NCBI GenBank assembly: GCA_003166955.1
Contig: PMUI01000113.1
Span: 62,001-126,000, forward strand
DNA from: Acidobacterium sp.
Lineage (GTDB): Bacteria > Acidobacteriota > Terriglobia > Terriglobales > Acidobacteriaceae
DNA length: 64,000 nt
Direction: 5' to 3'
The notes beneath the pieces are model-generated. The model saw only the letters and a list, made by a program, of their open reading frames with translations, had not been told where the DNA came from and searched no databases. A program made the translations under genes and the position numbers. Below, piece after piece: positions 26,147 through 34,627 of this stretch (position 1 is its first letter; each line of letters starts with the position of its first letter).

Positions 26147-26953
26147 GTGAACACTGCTCCCGCCAAAACCGCCGCTTTTCTCTGTTTTTTCCTCATTCCC
26201 CTGGCCACCTTCGCGCAGACTGCGAGTGACTCTCCCGTCATCGCTTCGAACGCGTCCCCCTCCAGCTCATCGGTCGTCGCTTCCAGTGCGCTCGATCTCC
26301 CCGATGCGCCCACGCCCACCGGAGGGCAGAACACCGCGCCGCAGCAAACCAACCCTCAGAACCAACCTCAAACGCAAACTCCGAAGCAGCAACAGCCACA
26401 GCCCGGCAACGCTCCCACTCTGGGCGACCTCGGCTTCACACCGGCGCAAACCCTGGCCAACGCCGAGATGCAGCGGAAGCTGAATCAGCGGACGCACGAC
26501 CTCAAGGTTCACCAGACTCTTGGTCTGGTGACGGTTGCTCCGCTCTGCGCTGCCGTCATCGTTTCCAGCGGGGCGAAACAGAAGCACGACAAAGCCACCG
26601 GCGCGATCATTGAACCGAGCTCCGCTGCCCTCGATCTGCACGCCGCGCTTGGCGCCGCCACCGGGGCGCTCTATGGATTCACCGCGTACTACGCCATCGC
26701 CGCGCCGAAGATTCCAGGCGTCAAGCCGAAGGGCGCTATCAAGCTGCATCGCGACCTGGTCTGGATTCACGCCCCCGGCATGGTGCTGACGCCGATCCTG
26801 GGCGGCCTGGCGCTCAGCCAGGAAAACGCCGGGCAGAAAGTCCATGGCATCGCTTCCGCGCATTCCTACGTTGCATGGACCACGGTGGGAGCCTACGGCG
26901 CTTCCATCATCGCCGTGTCGTGGCCCATCCACCTGAAATTCTGGGAGAAGTAA
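26147..26953 (+). CDS. Exported/membrane cytochrome b561-like protein
   Basis: This 268-residue protein has a signal-like N-terminus, a Pro/Gln-rich linker (about 45-95) and four hydrophobic segments. Conserved-looking His residues lie at the segment edges (KVHQTLGLV, LDLHAALGA, HRDLVWIHAPGM, KVHGIASAHSYVAW), the pattern expected for a di-heme b561-type bundle. The start is GTG at 26147 with AAGGAG 13 bases upstream. It overlaps the YceI-like gene by one base. E. coli has the same pairing (yceJ, a b561-type protein, with yceI), which supports the assignment. Heme binding is inferred, not shown. Confidence 0.6.
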   Translation: MNTAPAKTAAFLCFFLIPLATFAQTASDSPVIASNASPSSSSVVASSALDLPDAPTPTGGQNTAPQQTNPQNQPQTQTPKQQQPQPGNAPTLGDLGFTPAQTLANAEMQRKLNQRTHDLKVHQTLGLVTVAPLCAAVIVSSGAKQKHDKATGAIIEPSSAALDLHAALGAATGALYGFTAYYAIAAPKIPGVKPKGAIKLHRDLVWIHAPGMVLTPILGGLALSQENAGQKVHGIASAHSYVAWTTVGAYGASIIAVSWPIHLKFWEK

Positions 26954-27486
26954 TGAAGTTTGCCGCTGCCCTTTTTCTCGCCGCCGCGCCGATCGCACTG
27001 CACGCGCAGAGTCAGTGGACGCTCACGCAGTCCACGCTCACATGGCACATCACCCATCCTATGCATGAAGTCGACGGCACCAGCCACGCCGCGAAGGGCA
27101 AGGGGAACTGCAGCGCCGGAGCGTGCGACTTTCTCATCGCCGTCCCGCTCAAAACTTTCGACTCCGGCGACAGCAATCGCGATCTGCACATGATCCAGAC
27201 TGTTCGTGGCGGAGAGTTCCCGATGGTCATCGTGCGCACGCATCTGGCGCAGTCCGCGCTCGACGCTCCGGTGATTGATGCCGACCTTGAGATTCAGTTT
27301 GCCGGCCAGACCGTCCACTACAGCCACGTTCCGCTGCACCGCACCAGCCACGGCAATGACGTCGAGATCTCCGGCAGCGTTCCGGCCACGTGCTCCGATT
27401 TCAAAATCGACCGCCCATCGTTCCTGGCCGTTCCCATCCACAATGAGATTCCGGTCACCGTGGACGCCACCTGGCGGCCGATGTAG
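26953..27486 (+). CDS. YceI-like secreted lipocalin-fold protein
   Basis: This is a 177-residue periplasmic protein with signal peptide MKFAAALFLAAAPIALHAQS. The body starts WTLTQSTLTWHITHPMHEVDGTS, the usual YceI opening, and ends in a beta strand pair (IPVTVDATW). YceI proteins bind polyisoprenoids in a lipocalin-like barrel. The ATG overlaps the stop of the b561-like gene (TAATG), so the two are translationally coupled. A role as quinone or isoprenoid carrier for the membrane partner is a fair inference. Confidence 0.75.
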   Translation: MKFAAALFLAAAPIALHAQSQWTLTQSTLTWHITHPMHEVDGTSHAAKGKGNCSAGACDFLIAVPLKTFDSGDSNRDLHMIQTVRGGEFPMVIVRTHLAQSALDAPVIDADLEIQFAGQTVHYSHVPLHRTSHGNDVEISGSVPATCSDFKIDRPSFLAVPIHNEIPVTVDATWRPM

Positions 27487-27542
27487 TTGCCAGCTTCGCC
27501 GCCTTCCCGGTGGTTGCGGCCTGCGGCGAAGCCAGGCCACCT

Positions 27543-27752
27543 CTACTGCCCGTGATGATCGAGATGATGCCTGGCCGCGTGTTCCCCGTGCTCGGTCGCG
27601 TGCACATGATGGGCGTGCGCCAGGTGAGGGTGATGAGCGGCCTGATGGTGGTCGCCCGCGTCATGATGCTTTGCTGCCTCAGTGTGGTGATGGGCCGCCA
27701 TGCCGCGATGATGGGCTGCCTGGCAATGTTCGTGCGCTGCCTGCTCTGACAT
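27543..27752 (-). CDS. Small histidine-rich protein
   Basis: This is a 69-residue protein made mostly of His, Ala and acidic residues (HHTEAAKHHDAGDHHQAAHH is representative). The ATG at 27752 has GGAG upstream. No signal peptide is visible. The heptad-like His/Ala helix could bind nickel, zinc or cobalt, as do other short His-rich proteins, or be a stress-related amphipathic helix. I have seen similar short proteins annotated as hypothetical in soil bacteria. It stands alone between the YceI-like gene (convergent) and msrA (divergent). Confidence 0.65.
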   Translation of the reverse strand: MSEQAAHEHCQAAHHRGMAAHHHTEAAKHHDAGDHHQAAHHPHLAHAHHVHATEHGEHAARHHLDHHGQ

Positions 27753-27914
27753 CTCGTCTCCTCCGGCTCGCGAGTCCGATGCAGCCGCCCACGAGCCCCT
27801 TCGCATCATCCACTTGCCGTCTCGAGGTGCGGGTTACGCCGCCTTCAATTGAGAATGAATTTAAGACGAACCGTTCCTCATCGCGTCTCATACAATGTCG
27901 GCTCGGGAGGTCCC

Positions 27915-28598
27915 ATGCTCCTCACCCGCTTGCTTCGCGCTTCTCTGCCGCTCATGTGTCTGCTCTCGCTCACCGCGTGCAACGCTCGCGCCGCGGGCCG
28001 CGCACCCATCCCGGCCGCCAACGCCGACGCCTCGCTCGCCGCGAAGCCCGGCAAAGAGAAAGCCGTGTTCGCCGGCGGCTGCTTCTGGGGTACTCAATCG
28101 GTCTTCGAGCGCGTGAAGGGAGTCATCGGCACCGCCGCCGGCTATTCGGGCGGCTCGGCGGAGACCGCGACCTACGACCAGGTCACCACGGAAACCACCG
28201 GTCACGCGGAATCCGTCGAGATCATTTACGATCCCTCGAAGATCACCTACGGACAGCTGCTGCGCATTTTCTTTTCCGTTGCCCACGATCCGACGCAGCT
28301 CAACCGCCAGGGACCCGACGTCGGCTCTTCGTATCGCTCCGCCATCTTCTACGCCAACAGTGATCAGAAGCGAATCGCCCAGGCTTACATCGCGCAACTG
28401 GACGCCGCCAAAGTCTTCCCGAACAGGATCGTCACCCAGGTCACGCCTCTGGAAGGGTTCTATCGCGCCGAGGACTATCACCAGGACTACGCGCTCCACA
28501 ATCCTGACAATCCCTACATCCTCGTCTGCGACCGCCCGAAGGTCGAGGCGCTCAAGCAGCAGTTTCCGGAATTGTTTGTCGACTACAAGGGCCACTGA
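27915..28598 (+). CDS. msrA: Lipoprotein peptide methionine sulfoxide reductase MsrA
   Basis: This 227-residue protein reduces methionine-S-sulfoxide. The catalytic motif GGCFWGTQ is at about residue 53, with the substrate-pocket region AESVEIIYDP and the 'GSSYRSAIFY' stretch. An N-terminal lipobox (LLSLTAC) follows a hydrophobic run, so this copy is predicted to be membrane-anchored outside the cytoplasm, unlike cytosolic MsrA. GGGAGG precedes the ATG at 27915. Resolving cysteines near the C-terminus are limited to one (LVCDRPK). Electron donors would have to be periplasmic. Confidence 0.92.
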   Translation: MLLTRLLRASLPLMCLLSLTACNARAAGRAPIPAANADASLAAKPGKEKAVFAGGCFWGTQSVFERVKGVIGTAAGYSGGSAETATYDQVTTETTGHAESVEIIYDPSKITYGQLLRIFFSVAHDPTQLNRQGPDVGSSYRSAIFYANSDQKRIAQAYIAQLDAAKVFPNRIVTQVTPLEGFYRAEDYHQDYALHNPDNPYILVCDRPKVEALKQQFPELFVDYKGH

Positions 28599-28880
28599 AG
28601 ATCGCTCGAGCCATGACGCTTCGTGTTCGGGCACTCGCGGATGTGTCACCGCCGAAGTGACGAATCGGAGTGCGCCAGGATAGGCTTTTGGAAGGCACCC
28701 GGCCGGAGGCATCGATTTTTCGTAAGAGCCGAAGGCTATTTTGAGACGCGCCAAACAACCAGCGGACTCCGGCCCCCTTCACACTCAGATGGACTCCGGG
28801 TACGGCCACGAGTTCGCTCAGTGTATGCTTCGCTTCGATTGAAGAATCTGCCTTAGATCTTCGACAGGATCGAGGACTTC

Positions 28881-30653
28881 ATGCTGGACGGCAATCTCCC
28901 TCCGAGTTCCTCAGGTGCTTCTTTGGGACACAAATTCACAGCGTTCCTTCTCGCCGCTGCCATCGCGTTCGGAATTCCCACCTGGCTGAAGCACAAGGCG
29001 TCGCAATCGGCGTCGACCGCGGAGCTTTCCTTCGACTCGGGTGCAGCCCAGCAGATCGATCCAGGCCTTGCCACGACCGCCGATCCGGCCATTGGGCTGG
29101 CGCACTCGATTCTCACCGATAACGTCGTCGCGGAACTGTCGAAGCAGGCGTACCTTTCTGCGTCGGACATGGACAGCCGGATCGGCGAGTTTCGGTCGCG
29201 TCTAGAGCTGACGCAGCCATCCGGCAAAGCGCTCCGCGTGGGCTTTCGCGACGCCGACCCGGAGAAAGCGGCAGCGACGGTGAACGCCGTCGCCAGGACT
29301 CTGGCAGATTGGACGCCTTCCTCCGCGGCTCCGGCTGCTCCGGCTCAGGCTCCAACTGCGCCCGCTGCTCCAGTGAAGGCGCCTCCCGCGATGGCTGCTT
29401 CTCAGCCGACCGCTCCGCCCGCAGAGCCGGCGAGCAAGCCGGCTTCTTCTCATCCGGACTCTCATCCGGGCGAATCCAATACGGGGCTATCGGCCTCGCT
29501 CGACGAATTAGAGGCGCAGTTGTCGGCCACGAGTCGCAAACTCGACGGCGCGGGCTCGTCGAGCAGCAGAACGAGGGCAGGGCATCACTCGCATGCCTAT
29601 CAAGGCTCTTCGTATGCCCAGTCGAGGCAGCAACAGCTCATGAAGGCCGAGATCAGAACGGCGCAGAAAAAGTTGGAGGATCTGCGCACGCAGTACGCGA
29701 ATCAGCCTTCCGACACCGGCATCAAAGATCGGCTTGCCGAAATTCAGCAGGCGCTCACCTCGGTGTGGCCAGGAGCCGGTGCGATCGGGTCCTCCGGCTC
29801 GCATCGTTTTTACTCCGCGGGAGTCAACGCCAGCCAAATTCGTAGCGAGCGCGCTGCGCTGACGCGCGCGATCAGCGTCGTAGCGCGGGAGCGTCACGCG
29901 ATCGAGCAGGAGGCGGATGCGCGCCCAACGCCGAGCACCGACGTTGCCCAGGTCCCTTCTCCTTCTTCTCCTCCTTCTGCTTCTGCTCCAACGCCAGAGC
30001 CAGCGGCGCAGTCGCAACCTTCTCCTCAACCCCAGCCGGCGCCGGTTCCGGCTCCCAGTCCCGCGGCCTCGAATCAACCGGCAGTGCACCCGCTTACGCT
30101 GGTCCGGTCCGCAGGCCCTGGTGCTCCGATTTTGTGGTGGCCGTCGATCGTGGCGGGAATTCTCTGCGGGCTGCTCTATTGGGGAGTCGCCGCGTGGCGG
30201 AACCGTCCCGTCGATTACTCTGACGAGTACGACACTGAAGAGACGCAATACTCGAACAGACTGATCACACCGGATCAGCCTGTGGCTGCCGCATCGCCCG
30301 TCGCGAACACTTTACGGGACGACGTTTTCGAAACTACTCCGTTGAGGCGTGCTTCCTTCTTCTACGAGCCTCCTCCGGCGGAAAGCGGCGCTTCTGCAAC
30401 CACTCCTTCCGCCCGTGCTGATGAATATTCTGCCGCCATTGCTCAGGAAAGCGTTTCCGACAAGGCCGAGCCGGCGTCGCCCTTGCGGGAAAACGTCGTC
30501 GAAATGGCCGATCCCTGGAGCGAGCTGATCAAAAAGGCCATCGCTGAGACCGACATTGCGAGAAGGTTCGGCGGGTCAGCTGGGTCCGGCGAGGAAGACG
30601 CCGCCGAACGAAGCGGCCAGCGTTCCAATCGCCCGGATCGCCTGGCGGGCTAA
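28881..30653 (+). CDS. Wzz/GumC-like membrane protein (putative polysaccharide co-polymerase)
   Basis: This 590-residue protein has one membrane helix near residues 18-35 and another near 410-432 (WWPSIVAGILCGLLYWGVAAW), with the long part between them outside the membrane. The segment 'SDMDSRIGEFRSRLEL' followed by 'LRVGFRDADPEKAAATVNAVA' is typical of the chain-length determinant domain. A Pro/Ala-rich linker and a coiled coil (QQQLMKAEIRTAQKKLEDLR) follow, then another Pro-rich stretch. After TM2 there is a 150-residue acidic cytoplasmic tail with no kinase motif. No glycosyltransferase or Wzx/Wzy gene is adjacent. The upstream 282 bp (28599-28880) show no feature I can support. Confidence 0.6.
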   Translation: MLDGNLPPSSSGASLGHKFTAFLLAAAIAFGIPTWLKHKASQSASTAELSFDSGAAQQIDPGLATTADPAIGLAHSILTDNVVAELSKQAYLSASDMDSRIGEFRSRLELTQPSGKALRVGFRDADPEKAAATVNAVARTLADWTPSSAAPAAPAQAPTAPAAPVKAPPAMAASQPTAPPAEPASKPASSHPDSHPGESNTGLSASLDELEAQLSATSRKLDGAGSSSSRTRAGHHSHAYQGSSYAQSRQQQLMKAEIRTAQKKLEDLRTQYANQPSDTGIKDRLAEIQQALTSVWPGAGAIGSSGSHRFYSAGVNASQIRSERAALTRAISVVARERHAIEQEADARPTPSTDVAQVPSPSSPPSASAPTPEPAAQSQPSPQPQPAPVPAPSPAASNQPAVHPLTLVRSAGPGAPILWWPSIVAGILCGLLYWGVAAWRNRPVDYSDEYDTEETQYSNRLITPDQPVAAASPVANTLRDDVFETTPLRRASFFYEPPPAESGASATTPSARADEYSAAIAQESVSDKAEPASPLRENVVEMADPWSELIKKAIAETDIARRFGGSAGSGEEDAAERSGQRSNRPDRLAG

Positions 30654-30656
30654 AGG

Positions 30657-31005
30657 CAGGAATAGGGAACAGTTGGGGTTCCGCGTTGTTCGCATTCTTG
30701 TCGTCCCTCCTGGGGATCGTGGTCAACCTTTTGAAACTTGTTGATTGATTTTTTTGGGCTTGCGATTTTGGGTCTCAGGCCCATTTGAGTCAGGTGATAG
30801 TAGCTGCATCAATTGCGACGAGCCCCTTAAAACAGGGAACAGGGAACAGTCGGCGTTTCGGCGTTGTTTGCATTTTTGTCCAACCTCCCGGGGGGCGTGG
30901 TCAACCTTTTGACTCGTTGATTGATTTTTTTGGGTTTGCGGTTTTGGGTCTCAGGCCCATTTTGATTCGGGTGATAGAGGCGACATCAGTTGCGACGAGC
31001 CCCTT
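30657..31005. repeat. Imperfect tandem duplication of about 173 bp
   Basis: Two copies, 30657-30828 and 30833-31005, share long stretches such as GTTGATTGATTTTTTTGGG, TTTTGGGTCTCAGGCCCATT and GCGACGAGCCCCTT. Each begins with CAGGGAA/TAGGGAA heptamers. The second copy includes the last codons and stop of the minus-strand gene 30986-31474, and the first holds the equivalent leftover, so the unit was copied from the 3' end of that gene plus its downstream region. A GGGTCTCAGGCCC hairpin occurs in both. This explains the 332-bp gene-free stretch. Confidence 0.85.
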
Positions 31006-31474
31006 CGGCGAGGACTTCCTCGAAGCGCGTTGCCTGGGCCTGACATTGACGGACCAGGTCGTCGAGCTGTTGCAGGTTGAGCTGGGCGGGTTGCGCGCAG
31101 AAATGGCCGGCTTGCGTCTGGAAGGGGGCGCGGCTGGCCTGGAGTTTGAGCTCCTCGCGGCGGCGGTAGAGGAGGATGAGGAGACGGCCGGCGGTGCGCG
31201 GGGTCATGGCGCCGTCGGAGGCGGCGTGCATGATGTTGTCGAGGAGGTCGTCAAAGGCCTCGGCTTCGGACTCGGCGATGTAGCTGCGGAGCAAACCCCA
31301 TTCGCGGCGGGGGCTGAACTCGACTTCTCCTTCCTGGGAGAATTCGCCAGGCTCGGCGGCGTGGCGGAGGCGGAGGGCTGCCGGGGTGTGGTGGCGGCAG
31401 AAATCCTGGTCGCGGTTGGCGGCGCACTGACAGCGGCGGCCGTTGTCGAGACGGAAGGAGCAGATGCGAAGCAT
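30986..31474 (-). CDS. Cys-rich small protein, unknown function
   Basis: This 162-residue protein opens with MLRICSFRLDNGRRCQCAAN and continues into QDFCRHH, giving a compact Cys/His cluster that looks like a zinc-binding knuckle. A helical, charged region follows. I recognise this N-terminal pattern (a Cys-Gly-Arg-Arg-Cys core) from many acidobacterial hypotheticals but know no function. The ATG at 31474 has GGAGG five bases upstream. A terminator-like hairpin lies only 35 bp upstream on the same strand, and the 3' end has been tandemly duplicated. Confidence 0.7.
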   Translation of the reverse strand: MLRICSFRLDNGRRCQCAANRDQDFCRHHTPAALRLRHAAEPGEFSQEGEVEFSPRREWGLLRSYIAESEAEAFDDLLDNIMHAASDGAMTPRTAGRLLILLYRRREELKLQASRAPFQTQAGHFCAQPAQLNLQQLDDLVRQCQAQATRFEEVLAEGARRN

Positions 31475-31505
31475 GAAGACCTCCAGACAAAGGAATGCGG
31501 GCAAT

Positions 31506-31531
31506 GAAAAAGGCCGCCCTTTGGCGGCCTT
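31506..31531 (-). terminator. Intrinsic terminator or leader attenuator
   Basis: On the minus strand the perfect stem AAGGCCGCC / GGCGGCCTT with a four-base loop is followed by TTTTTC. It lies 182 bp past the stop of the NHL lipoprotein gene and 35 bp before the start of the Cys-rich gene. It most simply terminates the former, but it could attenuate the latter. Confidence 0.75.
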
Positions 31532-31628
31532 CGTTGAACACACTTTTCCTACTGTTATCAGATTAATTTTTGCGGGAATTAGGGGCAAGGAGAAAGCAAG
31601 GGGCGGACAGTACGGAGGTAATGAGAGA

Positions 31629-31649
31629 CAGGGAACAGTGAACAGGAAA
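31629..31649. repeat. Short heptamer array
   Basis: CAGGGAA CAGTGAA CAGGAAA, three 7-bp units of the (T/C)AGGGAA family, lie in the gap downstream of the NHL lipoprotein gene. Confidence 0.7.
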
Positions 31650-31712
31650 AAATGGAACCCCGCCGCGCTCACGGTCCGGCGGAGGGTCGCGGCCGGATTT
31701 CGGGCGAGTCGG

Positions 31713-33689
31713 CTACGGTGGTGTGCCGAGGGTGTTGTTGGCCACGCCCGCAACAATTGGCGTCACCACCGGGGTCGCCGCGCCAACGAACTCCACGATG
31801 TCAGCACCGCCCCCACCACTTGTCACCCACACATTGCCCGAACCATCGACAGCAATGTCCTGGACGCCAGCCGTAACACCGCCGGTGTAGCCCGTCGAGG
31901 GGGAGATGGCAGCCCCGCTGGAAGTCAACTCACTCACGGAGTCCCCGCCCGCGTTCCCCACCCACACATTGCCGGCGCCATCAATGGCGATGCCGTAGGG
32001 CTCCGTCAGTCCGCCGCCGCTATATCCACCGGCGAGTGAAATGGCCGTGCCCGAAGAGTCGAACTTGCTGACGCTGGTCCCGCCGTAGCCGTAGTTGGCG
32101 ACCCATACATTCCAGGAATGGTCGATTGCGATGCCTATCGGGCCATTGATTCCTCCACCTGTATAACCGGTTGTTGCGGGCGATAAGGCCACGCCTTCGG
32201 AACTGAACTCACTGATGCTGCTGGTGGAGTGGTTCGTTACCCAGACGTTGCCGCCCGGATCGATAGCGATATACCAGGCGTTATCGACCCCTCCGCCGAT
32301 ATATCCGCCCAGGCTTGGCGGGTTCGCGGCAGGAGAAAGAGCCGCGCCCGCCGAACTGAACTCGCTGACGCTCCCGGTATCGCCGTCGCCGCCGCCCAGG
32401 TTCGCAGTCCATGCATTGCCATTCGGGTCGATGGCGATGCCAACAGGATTGATCAACCCGCCCCCCGTGTAACCACCGCCGGAGAGCAGGGTGCCCGAAG
32501 AATTGAACTCAATGACGCTCCCAGCATCGTTGGCGACCCAGGCATTGCCTGACCCGTCGATCGCAATGCCGTAGGTTGCAGCCGGCACGTCCCCTGTATA
32601 TCCAGTCGACGGCGAAAGCGGCGCGCCCGTTGTGCTCCACTCGCTGACGGCGTCACTCGCATAGTCGGGAACCCAGACATCGCCGAAGCCATCAATGGCA
32701 ATGCCGTTAGGATTGGACATGCCGCCCCCGCCGATATAGATGATTCCCATCATCCAGTCATTGGGGCCATTCGACGAGGCGCTTAGAATCGGCTGGAACG
32801 GCGAGGTTGGCGTTGCCATGCCGTAAAGGGTCGCAACGTTGGCGCCCGGGTTGTGGGCGATGTTGATGGCCGCGGTTGCGGTGTCGGTGGACGTGGCGCC
32901 GGTTGTGCCTCCCGATAATGCGTTGCCGAACAGCGTGTCGCAGGCGGTGCCGGGCCCTGGGCCGGCTGAGTTGATGCAAGCCGCCAAAATGTCGGCCAGA
33001 GTATTGATCTCTTTTACCGGCACGGTGCCGTTGCCTGCGGGCGTGGTGGAGAGCGGCTGGCCGGTGGCAAGGCTGGCGAGGTTCGCGGCACTGAGAGCGG
33101 CGTTGGCCATCCCGGTGGCCGCCAGCGTCGAGGACGATCCCGACATATCGGTTGCATCCGTCGCATAGCCGGCGAGTGCCCAGGCGGTGACGATGGTGGT
33201 GACCTCGTTGATCTGCACGCGGGAGTGAAGGCCCGTGAACGCGCTGTTCACGCACTGCCCGAGCACGGCCATGAGGCCGATGGCGGAGTTGGAGCCGAAT
33301 CCGGAGTTGCCGCCGACCGAGTAGAGGTAGACCTGCTGGGGTCCGTTTGTGCCGCAGGAGTAGTCGCCCACCTGCATTTTGAAGCCGCCGCGGGCGTTGG
33401 TGGTGACGTAGTAGCGGCCCTGGGAGTCGACAGCCGTGTCGCCGGTGGTGCCGGTCGTGTTCAGCAGCAGAGAGGTTGAGGCCTGGCGGTAGCCGCTGTT
33501 GGACAGCGCGAAGAGATAGACGTGCGATAGATTGATGGGCTGCTGCCCGCCGTACACCTGGCCCTCAAGCGGGGTGGTGTTGGTTGCGGGACGGGCCACG
33601 GTGATGGGCTGGCGTGTGGAGATCGAGGTGACCGAACAGCCGGTGAGAAGAATCGTGCAGGTGGCCAGGAGCCTCCAGGCGTAACGCAT
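31713..33689 (-). CDS. NHL/Vgb-type beta-propeller lipoprotein
   Basis: This 658-residue protein has a lipoprotein signal (LLATCTILLTGC) after the ATG at 33689, which GGAGA precedes. Residues about 340-655 hold seven repeats of roughly 45 residues built on 'GIAIDGxGNVWVxN', each followed by 'SVSEFSSxGxxLSP' and 'GYTGGG', consistent with a closed seven-blade propeller. The N-terminal half (about 60-330) is Ser/Thr/Gly-rich with few aromatic residues and is of unknown fold. Such proteins are common in acidobacteria and may bind ligands or proteins at the cell surface. It is transcribed towards the terminator at 31.5 kb. Confidence 0.8.
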   Translation of the reverse strand: MRYAWRLLATCTILLTGCSVTSISTRQPITVARPATNTTPLEGQVYGGQQPINLSHVYLFALSNSGYRQASTSLLLNTTGTTGDTAVDSQGRYYVTTNARGGFKMQVGDYSCGTNGPQQVYLYSVGGNSGFGSNSAIGLMAVLGQCVNSAFTGLHSRVQINEVTTIVTAWALAGYATDATDMSGSSSTLAATGMANAALSAANLASLATGQPLSTTPAGNGTVPVKEINTLADILAACINSAGPGPGTACDTLFGNALSGGTTGATSTDTATAAINIAHNPGANVATLYGMATPTSPFQPILSASSNGPNDWMMGIIYIGGGGMSNPNGIAIDGFGDVWVPDYASDAVSEWSTTGAPLSPSTGYTGDVPAATYGIAIDGSGNAWVANDAGSVIEFNSSGTLLSGGGYTGGGLINPVGIAIDPNGNAWTANLGGGDGDTGSVSEFSSAGAALSPAANPPSLGGYIGGGVDNAWYIAIDPGGNVWVTNHSTSSISEFSSEGVALSPATTGYTGGGINGPIGIAIDHSWNVWVANYGYGGTSVSKFDSSGTAISLAGGYSGGGLTEPYGIAIDGAGNVWVGNAGGDSVSELTSSGAAISPSTGYTGGVTAGVQDIAVDGSGNVWVTSGGGGADIVEFVGAATPVVTPIVAGVANNTLGTPP

Positions 33690-33809
33690 GCGGTCTCCAA
33701 ATCCCTGATTGATGGGTTGCGAGTCGAGCAAGCCCGCGGGCGCGGGCAGATGTGCAGCGTATCATGCTTCGCGGTGGCTTGAAAGCGGGGATCGATCCGT
33801 TGCCGGGAA

Positions 33810-34448
33810 TCAGCGGCCGAGGAATCGCCAGGTCGCTCCGACGCTGAGGCCGTTAGGGGTGAGGCCGTGGTTGTGCTCGACCAGCACGCCGGAGCTGTTG
33901 AACGTGGGCGGACCGACGAACGAAGGCCAGAACTGGAACTCATAATCGCCGCGGAGCGAGAGCTGGTGGGTGAGGCGGTATTCGACCGTGCCTCCCGGAG
34001 CATACGCGAAGAAGCTCCCTTTGAGACTGCCGGCCGCCGGGTAGTAGGGGGTGGTGATTAAACCCGCACCGAACTCCACTTTGAGCCAGAGGTTCAGGCG
34101 ATCATAATGGGCTACGCGATATCGCGGGCCAGCGAGGTAGTTGGACTCGATCTGATTTCCGACGCCATTCCAATGGAGCCAGCGAGCCTCGCCTTCGACT
34201 CCCCATTTCGGCTTCACGTTGAGATCGAAGAGTACCGCGGGACCTAACTGCTGAGCGCTGCAGCCCAGGGGGACGTCGCTTCCGCAGCTGTAATCGGGGT
34301 TAAAGGAGGAAACCTCGGCTCCTGCCCAAAGGCTGGCATTGCCGCCGACCGCGGACTCCGGAGACTGGGCCTGTGCAAGCCTGGGTGCAAGGAGCAACAC
34401 GAAGATTACAGTCCATTTGCCCGCGGCCTTTGTCTTCTTTGAGTTCAT
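33810..34448 (-). CDS. Outer membrane beta-barrel protein
   Basis: This is a 212-residue exported protein with signal MNSKKTKAAGKWTVIFVLLLA cut near RLAQAQ. The mature part alternates polar and hydrophobic residues in about eight strands (SLWAGAEVSSF, WGVEGEARWLHW, LNLWLKVEFGAGL, LSLRGDYEFQFW) and ends in the strand GLSVGATWRFLGR, as OmpA/OmpX-like barrels do, though the last residue is Arg rather than Phe. Two Cys (SCGSDVPLGC) may form a loop disulfide. Its function is unknown. It reads in the same direction as the NHL lipoprotein, 120 bp upstream of it. Confidence 0.75.
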   Translation of the reverse strand: MNSKKTKAAGKWTVIFVLLLAPRLAQAQSPESAVGGNASLWAGAEVSSFNPDYSCGSDVPLGCSAQQLGPAVLFDLNVKPKWGVEGEARWLHWNGVGNQIESNYLAGPRYRVAHYDRLNLWLKVEFGAGLITTPYYPAAGSLKGSFFAYAPGGTVEYRLTHQLSLRGDYEFQFWPSFVGPPTFNSSGVLVEHNHGLTPNGLSVGATWRFLGR

Positions 34449-34627
34449 GAGATTGCGGATATTCCCGGTTTGCTCTGGGTAAGAACCAGGTTTTTGGACA
34501 AAGGATGTTTGGAGCGGACCACCGGGGAATCCGGATTTGAAATACGCCGGCTCAATCCTGGGTCTGAAGAAATGAGAGCCGGGACACCCGGGACCCGAGC
34601 CCGCGAATTGAACTAAACTGGGGTGTT

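Noticed and set aside
31443-32039. Plus-strand frame opposite the NHL lipoprotein end
   Set aside because: No domain, and it runs through a terminator hairpin and repeat array.
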